Below are positions 21,608 through 30,849 of a stretch of DNA of 31,764 bases, piece after piece. Source of the stretch: Liolophura sinensis (Eukaryota > Mollusca > Polyplacophora > Chitonida > Chitonidae); NCBI RefSeq assembly GCF_032854445.1, contig NC_088303.1, forward strand, positions 32,807,501 to 32,839,264. The letters are read 5' to 3'. A model generated the notes under the pieces. That model did no database searches, was not told where the DNA came from, and worked only from the letters and a program-made list of their open reading frames with translations. The number at the start of each line of letters is the position of its first letter. The first letter of the stretch is position 1. A program made the position numbers and the translations under genes.

Positions 21608-21662
21608 ATTGATTGATCGGTTGATTGGTTGATTGGTTGATTGATTGATTGGTTTGTTGGTT
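21608..21662. repeat. Simple repeat (GATTGATTGGTT type)
   Basis: Imperfect 4-bp periodicity of GATT/GGTT. It passes on its right into a possible SINE 3'-end fragment (GGTGTTTAACGCTATGCTC, to about 21700, minus orientation). Confidence 0.8.
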
Positions 21663-21719
21663 GCTTGGTGTTTAACGCTATGCTCAAGAATTTTTCACTT
21701 TTAGTTGCAAAAAGAGGTT

Positions 21720-23125
21720 GTAAGCACTAACAGTGTCATTAATACTGTAAATCATCGCTCAATTCATTGGTCGTGAAACTGATATTGCAAGTCCTTTCTG
21801 TGAGCAATATTGCTTTCAAATGCATGTATGCATTCCTTGCAAGTTTCAACAGTGCCAGTCTGATATAAATGATGAAAGAAGTATTATTGGATGCAGATCT
21901 CAAATTTTCATCTGCACTTTTAGGTTATAATTAGAACAGTAGTTGTTAATCCATGCTCTGAAATTGTGTATTTAAGTGACAATGTATTTAATGTCACATG
22001 TTCTATTGTATGACTTTTTGGTAGTAATTGCAAAAATGTTATGGTAGAGGGCAAATCAGTGGACGGTTATGTGGGCGAGTCTCAGGTGTGATATCTCTCA
22101 AGGTATTATAAGTTTACCGTATATTACAAAAGCGATGAAAACTTTCGTTGCCATATTGTTTATACATGATAGATAGTCGCCATTAAAATCTATTGAATGG
22201 GATATCTGTGAAATCGTAGCCGTGTAGTGGCGCCACTAATGAAAGACTGCGGTTTTATCTGACTAACACATCAGGATTCGTGCCAGGATGTTTGCTGGAT
22301 TGGGTAACAGATGTAAGGCCGGGGACGTGAAGAGGAGCCTCTAAGAGGGGAGAGAAACTACAGCAACCATTGTCCGTGCCAAATGACTCGCACTGAGAAG
22401 AAAAGCCCTCGTCCTGTCAGCTTGCACTCGTCACATTGCCACGGCTTATCCGACAAGAACTGGGGATGATAAGGAGAAACTTTAGAGAGCTAATTTGGTA
22501 TGTATAGATGAATGAGCATGAAAGACTGGGTAAGTTGACAGGTTGTTATTTCAGCGGTCATGTCTAGACTATCTCTTCTGTAATTAATGCTCCGAGTGCG
22601 GTAACAAAATGCTCCGGGCCTTGTTCGTTTGTTGATCCTGGAAAGATGGCTGGCTACCAAGCATCTGTATACACTATACTAATAACCTCATTTATATTAA
22701 TTTTCCAAAATGTCTCTTACTGATATGGCGGCCATTACCTGAGAGCCCGCGTAACCTGGCACCAGGGGGCGTTGTAAGAAAGCAGATTCGGCCCGATGCC
22801 CTGATGATAACGCCAGCGACTCTTGCCGATCTTCAGAGACTTAAAACCGGAGCCGAACTTTAAAGGACTGCGCAGGGCAAATGTGTTCTGTAATTAGAAT
22901 ACCCGAACAAACACAGCACCGAAAACGGCAAATACGCATCAAAGACACCAAAGAAAATAGTCAAGATCTGAAAAGTCTAAAAGCATGTATTCTGTGGAAT
23001 AAACACCGTCTTTGGATTGTTAGATACCCTCAAAACATGACTAACGGAATTTTTGTATATGTTTCGTACATATGCATATATGTTTTCGTGCATAAATCTT
23101 CGTTATCGAGGTACAGGTATATGGC
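21720..23125. other. Unique sequence with candidate regulatory stretch, no gene found
   Basis: AT-rich to about 22190, then more GC-rich between 22220 and 22870, including a CTCF-like motif at 22758-22772. No splice-supported frame. The frame from 22881 on has no bias or recognisable domain. Confidence 0.5.
22758..22772 (+). promoter_or_regulatory. CTCF-like motif
   Basis: GGCACCAGGGGGCGTT closely resembles the CCASYAGRKGGC core known for bilaterian CTCF. One isolated match; no evidence of binding. Confidence 0.35.
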
Positions 23126-23130
23126 GCAAA

Positions 23131-23252
23131 ATGCGGATGGTCGTGGGTTTCACCTCAGCTCTGTCGGTTTCCCGTCACCACAATGCTGGCCATCGTAGTA
23201 TAGGTGAAATATTCTTGAGTATGGCCTGAAACACCTATCAAATAAATAAATT
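23131..23252 (+). mobile_element. Family A SINE, 5'-truncated and diverged
   Basis: TGCGGATGGTCGTGGGTTTC, then CACCACAATGCTGGCC and AGGTGAAATATTCTTGAG, with an AAATAAATAAATT tail. Confidence 0.88.
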
Positions 23253-23987
23253 AATTTGTGGCAAATGTGGGCCAATGGAAACACTGGAGGTACCAAGTAA
23301 AACGACGCTCAACGGAAGATGACCTTCCAGTAGTGTGCGAAATAAGCTCTACACCCAACATATTGTCCGTTACACTGCTCACGTCCCCAGGCGCCCAGGC
23401 ATCTAACCCCTCGGTCCAGATGAAAAAAAATGAATGATCGTAGCTTAACTCCTGGACAGAAATAATAGCCATATTGTGACGACTTGGAAAAAATCCTAAC
23501 TGAAAGCGAACGCTGAATAGAATGCGAAATACATCTGATACCGACATATTAACCGTTGTTTAGACCTTACCAGATGCCCATATCTTTGTTTGGTGAACTG
23601 TCTGCCTATGAGTTGACCAGTGGACATGTACACACATATGACCACTTGAATGATATGGTGTCTGATCCAAACATCATACAGATACACATACATGCATTAT
23701 TTCTGCTTGATATGTATACATCTGACCTTATGCACCGGATTCATAGAATCATGCATCCATGCAGGTATCCAGCTTATGGAGTCTGTCTTCAATCATGTAT
23801 CTAGCTATGAGACTACGCGCACTTAATGGTATATGGTTTCAACGTTGGCTTTAAAGAAAAAGACAAGGGATGGAACCTGTTTATTTATTTACTTATTTAT
23901 TTACATGATCTATGCCAATGGATAAATGCAGTAACCATATTGCGTATAAAGGAACAGATCGCTAACTATAAAACATATTATTTATTT

Positions 23988-24255
23988 ATGTATTTATTAT
24001 TTATCTGATGGGTGTTTTACGCCGTACTCAAGAATATTTCACTTATACGACCGCGGCCAGCATTATGGTAGGTGGAAACCGGGGAGAGCCCGGGGGAAAC
24101 CCACGACCATCCGCAGGTTGCTGGCAGACCTTCCCACTTACGGCCGGAGAGGAAGCCAGCATGAGCTGAACTTGAACTCACAGCGACCGCATTGGTGAGA
24201 GGTTCCTGGGTCATTACGCTGCGCTAGCGTGCTAACCGACTGAGCCACGGAGGCC
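23988..24255 (-). mobile_element. Family A SINE, full length
   Basis: The minus strand starts GGCCTCCGTGGCTCAGTCGG with A-box and B-box (GTGAGTTCAAG) of a tRNA-like head, followed by body, core and an A/T tail. The flanks share CTATAAAA, a possible short target-site duplication. It is the best-preserved head in the window. Confidence 0.95.
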
Positions 24256-24291
24256 CTATCTATAAAAGAATTAAAATTATAATTAAAATGA

Positions 24292-24376
24292 TTTCCTCCC
24301 ATCATAACGCTGGTCGCCGCCGTATAAGTGAAATATTCTTGAGTACGGCGTAAAACACCAATCAAATAAATAAATG
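24292..24376 (+). mobile_element. Family A SINE, strongly 5'-truncated (85 bp)
   Basis: Only the 3' domain (TTTCCTCCCATCATAACGCT onward) and tail remain. A perfect 12-bp target-site duplication (taattaaaatga) at 24280-24291 and 24377-24388 shows it inserted at this length. Confidence 0.92.
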
Positions 24377-24389
24377 TAATTAAAATGAG

Positions 24390-25490
24390 CAACTGACGAA
24401 GAATTATATTTATCAATAAAATTTATAAAGCAAACAAAGCGCTTAAACTGTTATTGGGAAAGGAGATTTTCTAAATAGAATCATAGGTTCTTTAATAGGT
24501 TCAACTCATATTGGTTATGTATATAAACTGCACTCGCACGAGTCACATCATGGGCAAATTAAAAGTGGCAACAGCCATTTCACGCTACATAAAACACAGC
24601 AGGCTTGTCCATAATAAATTAACTTTTAAATTTCTATAAATCACATATAGATTTGTTTCTTCAAAAAGCTTCTTCAAAAGCCAAGCGTCGTTGTTGCACC
24701 GCGGCACTGTTGTATTTTTATGCTGAAGATTAGATACATTACAGGCTTTTATGAGTTGAGTGAGCCTTTTGCCCTAAGACCATCAGAGCGTGATCAGTAT
24801 CACGTGGCAACGGCCTCTGCCCTTTCTAACGCTGCTCCATACGCATGCATATTTAAGAGAAATAACAAGAGGTTTTAGAGTCCTCAAGTCATTACTATGG
24901 TAACAGCTGCCAATTAAAGTTGCCCAAGAGGGGATAGGTTAGAACTCAACGCATTTATCATTGCGACTGTTTTCTTTCTTGAATTAGATGACTGTTTTAG
25001 GTACATAGTAGTGACCTTCATCAGAGAGCGCTATTACATACGTTAAAATTCGTGAAGATATGATGAATGGTTCACTTTATAATTTAATTACCGTTTTCTA
25101 TACTACTTTTGAGGACTTTTCCCCCTACTGTGTAACGTCCGATATTCGTACACCAATCGAAAATCATAAAGAGGCGGTTTAAATCCATAATCGCAAGACA
25201 CATTTTCCAATAACCTAGATCAACAGTTGCCAAAGGAATATGTGAGAAATACTACATAAAGAGTAAGGAAAGCTGGTAACATGACAAGAGCACTCAACAG
25301 TTACCAGTGATGCATGAAAGACAATACTGTGCTTATGTTGTTTATGTCTATTCTCCAATAGTCAGAATACAAATGTATATAAAGATAAAATAAACAAGTC
25401 ATCAGTAAGCATTAATGCTTATAAGCAAATGGTTCAATGACTGTTAGGTGGGAATAAAGCCCAGAAGGATTTGCTCTGTCCCGTAAGAGT
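24390..25490. other. Unique sequence, no gene found
   Basis: AT-rich, no frame with coding character and no repeat apart from GAATAAAGCCCAGAAGG at 25452-25468, which recurs at 28242-28258. Confidence 0.6.
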
Positions 25491-25492
25491 TA

Positions 25493-25595
25493 AATTTATT
25501 TATTTATTTATTCTTTTATTTGATTGATGTTTTACGCCGTACTCAGGAATATTTCACTTATGCGACGGCGGTCAGCAGTATGGAGGGAGGAATCC
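25493..25595 (-). mobile_element. Family A SINE, 5'-truncated
   Basis: The plus strand shows ATTTATTTATTTATT, TTTGATTGATGTTTTACGCC, then GCGACGGCGGTCAGCAG and GGAGGGAGG, where it breaks off. Confidence 0.88.
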
Positions 25596-25864
25596 AGGCG
25601 GTTAGTTCTTGTAAATGGTTGAAGGAGCTTTGATCTTTGATTTCGTTTAGCGTAAAGGTTACACAAAGACAGCATGGTTTCAAACTTTGTGGGAAGGTTG
25701 AAGGGGCTAAATATATACTTATGTTCAATTTGGATGTGTTGAATTGAACTATATCAAGGATTTTAATTGTTGAGATAAGGGTAGAGTATGTGCAAGTTTG
25801 TGTGATGCAGTGATCATGCTAATTGCCCGATTTGCAAAATATGTAAGGGATGTTACTCCAATAA

Positions 25865-26058
25865 TATTTCACTTATACGACGACAGCCAGCATAATGCTG
25901 GGAGGAAACCGTATAGACCACGGGGAAACTCATGAACATCCGCAGGTTGCTGTAGAACTCCCCACGAACGGCTGGAGAGGAAGTCAGCATGAGTTGAACT
26001 TGAACTCACAGAGATCATTGCGACGCGCTGGCTCGTTGGCATCGGCCAAGGAGACCCG
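25865..26058 (-). mobile_element. Family A SINE with head but without the 3' tail
   Basis: The minus strand reads from a diverged tRNA-like head through GTGAGTTCAAG and the body to GTCGTATAAGTGAAATATT, and stops before GAGTACGGCG and the tail. Loss of the 3' end is unlike the other copies and must reflect a later deletion or recombination. Confidence 0.88.
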
Positions 26059-26230
26059 TCACAGTGTACTTTGGATAGGAAAGATATTGTTGACATGGTA
26101 TTCTGTTTAAATTTCGGGTAGTGCGTTCGGAAACAAATGTAGATATCTCAGCAGCGCTTTGGTTGCTACTGTTCACAGAAGCATCATGTTGTAATACCCA
26201 TGAATGCTTATACATTCCCCAGTTAAGTAG

Positions 26231-26546
26231 AGTGAGTGCTTGGGGGTTTAATGTCGTACTCAACAATTTTTCAGTCATATGACTACGAAGGAATCTTTAG
26301 GGTGCATGTACCTCCTTGTAGCAGGGCGGATTTCCACCGCTTACCGAAGGCAAGTAAGCCGCCCCGCCCGAGCCATTATACTGATACGGGTCAACCAGCC
26401 GTTGCACTATCCCCTTCATGCTGAACGCCAAGCGAAGAAGTTACAACTTCCTCTTTTAAAGTCTTGGGTGTGATTCGATCAAGGCTTGATCCTGGATCTA
26501 CCGGCCTCGAAGCGGACGCTCTACCAACTGTGCTATCCGGGCCGGT
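26231..26546 (-). mobile_element. Family B SINE, full length (316 bp)
   Basis: The minus strand starts with a tRNA-like head (GCCCGGATAGCACAGTTGG, with A-box TAGCACAGTTGG, then GTAGAGCGTCC and a B-box-like GGATCAAGCC). It continues through the body to CATATGACTGAAAAATTG, GAGTACGACATTAAACCCCC and a short CACTCACT tail. A perfect 12-bp target-site duplication (ccagttaagtag) lies at 26219-26230 and 26547-26558. Confidence 0.95.
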
Positions 26547-26831
26547 CCAGTTAAGTAGGAGTACAAATAACTAGGCCAACCATGACACAGATGGACCCCC
26601 TATGTATGCATTATTCTTTACAGGGACAATTTTTGGAAACATAGACATGTATCTCTGGCTGATCGAGAATGGACTGAATTCAAATTTCAAGTGTTTTAGC
26701 GACAGAAAGGCAAGTTCCATTTCTGTCTGTCTTTATCCTGTACGAGCTATGTACGAGGATCCCAAGCGATCTTTTTTTTTTTTTCACTTTTTTGTGATAG
26801 TGTTTCCGTAGTCTTACATGAAGTTTGTATT

Positions 26832-26865
26832 GAGATCACGTGCCAACGTAACGAGATCACGTGCC
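26832..26865. promoter_or_regulatory. Twin CACGTG E-boxes
   Basis: GAGATCACGTGCC occurs at 26832-26844 and again at 26853-26865, 21 bp apart. CACGTG is the class B E-box bound by bHLH factors. Binding is not shown. Confidence 0.4.
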
Positions 26866-26944
26866 TTTCACCAACATGACCTTCGCCATGAGCTTGCTAG
26901 CTGCGCGGATAACATCTGTGTGCACCAAAAGTGGTAAACTTTGT

Positions 26945-27042
26945 CAGCAATCCTTTTTTTCTTCACATAAGGCTGACGGATGTCGTATAAAAGAAAAATT
27001 ATTGAGTACAACATTAAACACCAATCAAAAAAAAAAAATAAA
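26945..27042 (+). mobile_element. SINE 3'-domain variant intermediate between families A and B
   Basis: GGCTGACGGATGTCGTATAA has the A layout, GAAAAATTATTGAGTACAAC and ATTAAACACCAATC mix A and B positions, and the end is an A-run. No tRNA-like head. Confidence 0.7.
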
Positions 27043-27249
27043 TCCCTGGTCTTTTAACAGATGCACAATACCGATGAACAAGACGACGAGCGTAACACGT
27101 GGCCTCATGGCACACGCTACGGTTGAATGCTTCATTCTGTGGAGTAGGGAAGGGGAGTGAATACTGCTAGCTCCTTCTGTCAAATGCCTACGTTTACTAA
27201 TATTTATAAAACACTTGAAGCCGCAACCGGCCACTTAGAACAGTTTTTT

Positions 27250-28850
27250 TCCAGCTCTCAACTTGTTGATCACAAACCACTTTGGTAGTGAAGACGGTGC
27301 GTCAGTCGCAGGTGTTACCTATTAGAAACCTCTATCGTCACCCTAGCGACAAGACCCGGTTTTCTTAGCCAGTCTCCCACCGCTCTGTGGACATTCCTTG
27401 CCCGTGGACACAAACAAAACACAAGAGGTAGGGAGGAGCGGCGGGTGAGGGAGGGTGATGTCACACTAGCAACAATCATAAGATTAACAAAGAAAATAGG
27501 TTAATTCCTTATGGCTGTAATACCACGTGATATGATGTCTGCATAGACTTACAGTTTCATTGTAAATCCTTTCTGTAATTTAATAAAGTCATAATTATTC
27601 ATACATCGTTTCATTATCATGAGAAATGTGGAGGGAATTTCCGCCTTTTAAATATTGTATTCAGGCATCTTTGGATAAAAGAAAACCATGCTAATAATGT
27701 TTAAGATACTTTCATATTCAAATTTATTATTATGTTTTTTTTAGTCCCACAAAGAATTTTCCAACATGCTGGTATTCCTGCCTAACATTACCATGAATAT
27801 GTTCTGTATTATAACATATTATATTATAGTCTGAATTTTACGTTACAAAATATTTATCCTCAGTTTATACAATAAAACCTTAGAATGAAATTTTTTTCAA
27901 GGGCACTGTTAGTGTATAGAATTTCATGTATTTTTGATCTTACCAGATAATTAAGCAAGTTGAACATTCCATAGAGTGAACAATTTTAAGAATTAATTGT
28001 GTTTTTGACAAAAACTTCTGGGATAATCATAAACTATAACTTCAGTAAAATCTACACACTTTTAATAATCAGAGTAAAGACCTGTAGACATGATTGGTGG
28101 AAAGCAGCTTCTGGTGTATCGTAGGCCTGTATACACGGATTAGAGCGAGCAGATTTTCGAACAAAAACGTACCATTTGGCTTCGGTACTCCACTTGGTGA
28201 ATGTGGCAGTGGGGTGGAGGTTTGTTCATATAGGCGTACCTGAATAAAGCCCAGAAGGTCTGGAGTATTTACAAGAATTTTATCAGCCTTGTAAGCATTG
28301 AATGCAGTATTTTAGTGACTAGATTACACGCTACCTAACAACAGACGGGTTACCAGCGCGCATCTTCCTTTTGACAGCCATCAAAAGACGTTTTGTTACA
28401 GAAGTGGAGTCCGATTTCAAGTTTACAAACCCGGGACCCCTTTCTGCTGCACTTGATATATCAAAGGCTGTTTTGTACTGCAGATGTTAGAGGGGATGTC
28501 TACAAAAAGGCATAAATGGAGCTTGAAAGACACTATAAATGTCTTGAAAATTTGAAGGCGGTCTTTTCATAGTTAGTGTTAAATGAATCAGGTAAGGCGA
28601 CATGGCTTGGCCTTTGTTTGCCGTTACCGTTGACAAAAACAGGCTAGTTACTGCTGTATAGTTGGCCTGTAAATATTTGCCGTAACGATCAGTCGGAAAA
28701 TGATAAAGACGAAGAAATAGAGCAAACAACCCATGTCTTCATGATCAGACAAACCGACGTCTTTTGTTGATTGGCTACGGCTCTCTGAATTCCACAGTAA
28801 ACGCCTTCTACATTTCAGGTAATTGTTATGTTTGGCGATCTTCATTTTAA
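27250..28850. other. Unique sequence, possible regulatory DNA, no gene found
   Basis: A GC-rich part at 27280-27475 holds two near-identical X-box-like 14-mers. An ATTA-rich part at 27540-27620 is followed by AT-rich DNA. GAATAAAGCCCAGAAGG recurs at 28242. No frame has splice or codon support. Confidence 0.5.
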
Positions 28851-28855
28851 TGATC

Positions 28856-28961
28856 GGTTTCCCCCAGGCCCTGTCCGGTTTCCACCCACCATAATGCTGG
28901 CCGCCGTCGTATAAGTGAAATATTCTTGAGTACGGCGTAAAACATCAATCAAATAAATAAA
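28856..28961 (+). mobile_element. Family A SINE, 5'-truncated (106 bp)
   Basis: Starts within the CCCCCAGGCCCTGTCCGG part of the body, has an intact core and AAATAAATAA tail. A perfect 14-bp target-site duplication (tcattttaatgatc) lies at 28842-28855 and 28962-28975. Confidence 0.95.
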
Positions 28962-29121
28962 TCATTTTAATGATCAGAATGTTAGCTTAGCTTGGTGCTT
29001 CATAAAATCTCTTAGCACTGAAATGTTATAATATAGCTCTAATATGATGCTAAATCAAACATTTTGACATTGATGGGACAGGGAAAGCTTTCATGACGCA
29101 AGGTTAACTCTTTCTACAGTG

Positions 29122-29413
29122 TTAGAAATTGAACATTTTGCAAAATCTTTACTAAATGTCAGTTAACACCATATAACTGATCATATCGCCCTTAGGTGTT
29201 AACAGTATTAATGTTTAAGTCTTGTATTCTAGCATTATGTTATAACTTGCACACAAGCTAGAAATTAAACAGTACGACGTTAAACCCTAAGCACTCACTT
29301 ATTAGAAATTAAACACTTGGCAAAATGTTTAGAAAATGTTCTAGTCTAACACTATAGAACAGATTATGTCGCCTTTACGTGTTTAGATGTTCTACACTGT
29401 TAATGTTAAAACT
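29122..29413. repeat. Diverged tandem duplication, about 180-bp period
   Basis: GTTAGAAATTGAACATTTTG with CAAAATCTTT, ATCATATCGCCCTTAGGTGT and CAGTATTAATGTT in the first copy match TTAGAAATTAAACACTTGG, CAAAATGTTT, ATTATGTCGCCTTTACGTGT and CACTGTTAATGTT in the second, which starts near 29303. Confidence 0.7.
29271..29302 (+). mobile_element. Family B SINE, 32-bp terminal fragment with target-site duplication
   Basis: AGTACGACGTTAAACCC and AAGCACTCACTT are the last bases of family B. The flanks tagaaattaaac at 29259-29270 and 29303-29314 are a perfect 12-bp duplication. Confidence 0.8.
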
Positions 29414-29419
29414 TGCGGC

Positions 29420-30080
29420 GTGACAGTTAATACGGTCACATTGTACAGCACTATACATTATGTGAACGCTACGAAAATGTAGACAATTTTGCTTTTGCGT
29501 TTTAAGAATAAAGGCATGAACTAGACAAGAACCATCCATCCAAGAGCACATCTCAAAATCAATGAAAAAAAACACATCTGTAAAACCCACTGCGTATAAA
29601 ATGGCTGTGGTTTGAAGTCAGGAGGCTTGTCAATAGCCTGGTGAAGGGTGATGATTTTTTCCTCTGATATGCCTGCATGGATCCCTCCGTCGATATACCA
29701 TTAAAATACTACAGGGCATATATTCTAATTATGGTTTAAATAGTTAAATGTATGCAGAAACAGATTTAGATAAAGATTCAATGCAAATTTTTGAAATGCT
29801 CCCCAAGCAGTCATGTCATGCAAAACGCCTGCACAATATTTGGTATGTTTATTATGACACACTGTGGACAGGTTAACTGCATGTATTTTTTATTCGTGCA
29901 AAAGCATGCAATGATATTTTAGAGAAATATCTACTAAAATGGGTTATCCTCTACGTTAGGTGATGCATGTGTACTGCTACTTCTTGACATGGCCTCATAT
30001 AAAAAGGGGAATGTTTATATAATAGGCCTACAGGCATGACAGGCAAAAAACACTTGTGAGTGGTGAAGACGTATTGTTGT
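29420..30080. other. Unique AT-rich sequence, no gene found
   Basis: No repeat, splice-flanked frame or RNA gene recognised. Confidence 0.55.
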
Positions 30081-30120
30081 CAGACCAATACCATGTACCA
30101 TGTATTTACACTAGTTTTAA

Positions 30121-30550
30121 GCTCTGTATGCCATCATGTACTATGTATTGTCTTCGCAGGCGTTTTATCGCCTCTTTTCACGCTCTGAATGCCACCATGT
30201 ACTATACATTGACTTCGCAAGCGTTCTTTCATCACAATTTACGCTCTGTATGCAGTCATGTATGATACAACATTCCATCTCTAGAATTGTATGCCATAAT
30301 GTGCCATGTTTTATCTTCGCAAGCGTTCTATGGCCACGATTTACGCTGTGTTTGCCATCATGTGCAATGTGTAGTCTTTGCAAATCGTTCTATGGCCACA
30401 ATTTTCGCCCTGTATGCTATCATGTACCATGTGTCTTCGCAAGTGCTCTATTGCCTCTTTTTACGCTCTGTACGCCATCATGTACCATGTATTGCCTTCC
30501 CAGACTTTCTGTCGCCAAAGGTTAGGCTCTGTATTCTGTCATGTATGTGA
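30121..30550. repeat. Minisatellite, about 60-bp unit, eight diverged units
   Basis: Units start with GCTCTGTATGCCATCATGTA-like sequence near 30121, 30182, 30243, 30288, 30345, 30407, 30465 and 30526, followed by CTTCGCAAGCGTTCTATGGC and TTTACGC. More decayed units (TTCGCAAACGTTCTGTT, CTTCACGAACGTTCAATA) trail to about 30840. The several overlapping open frames here all come from the repeat. Confidence 0.9.
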
Positions 30551-30849
30551 TCTTGCCTTATCAAGATATACTATCCGTTAGACTTTATAAGTAGCATGTC
30601 GAATTCACGATGGCCCTATACCCACGTTATACAGCCTGTATACCATTGTGCACATTGTTATTGTCTTTTTACGTTATTATCATAATATACGGGGTCCTCA
30701 CGTATTACGCACGTTATGCTGTTTTCGCAAACGTTCTGTTACCGGGGTATGCGTTGTATATGTCCTTATGTATGTTACATTGTCTTCACGAACGTTCAAT
30801 ATACAGTGTATGCATTCGGTATGTCAAGCGTGTACGATGTTTATCTCCA

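Noticed and set aside
23251-23547. Overlapping open frames on both strands after a SINE
   Set aside because: No acceptor/donor pair, no codon bias and no recognised motif; likely chance.
24138-24416. 92-codon minus-strand frame
   Set aside because: Read-through of two SINE copies.
26470-26546. Possible functional tRNA gene (minus strand)
   Set aside because: It is the tRNA-like head of a family B SINE with an imperfect B-box and no acceptor-stem closure; the target-site duplication encloses the whole 316-bp element.
25452-28258. 17-mer GAATAAAGCCCAGAAGG found twice (25452-25468, 28242-28258)
   Set aside because: Probably part of an old dispersed repeat, but the flanks do not align well enough to define an element.
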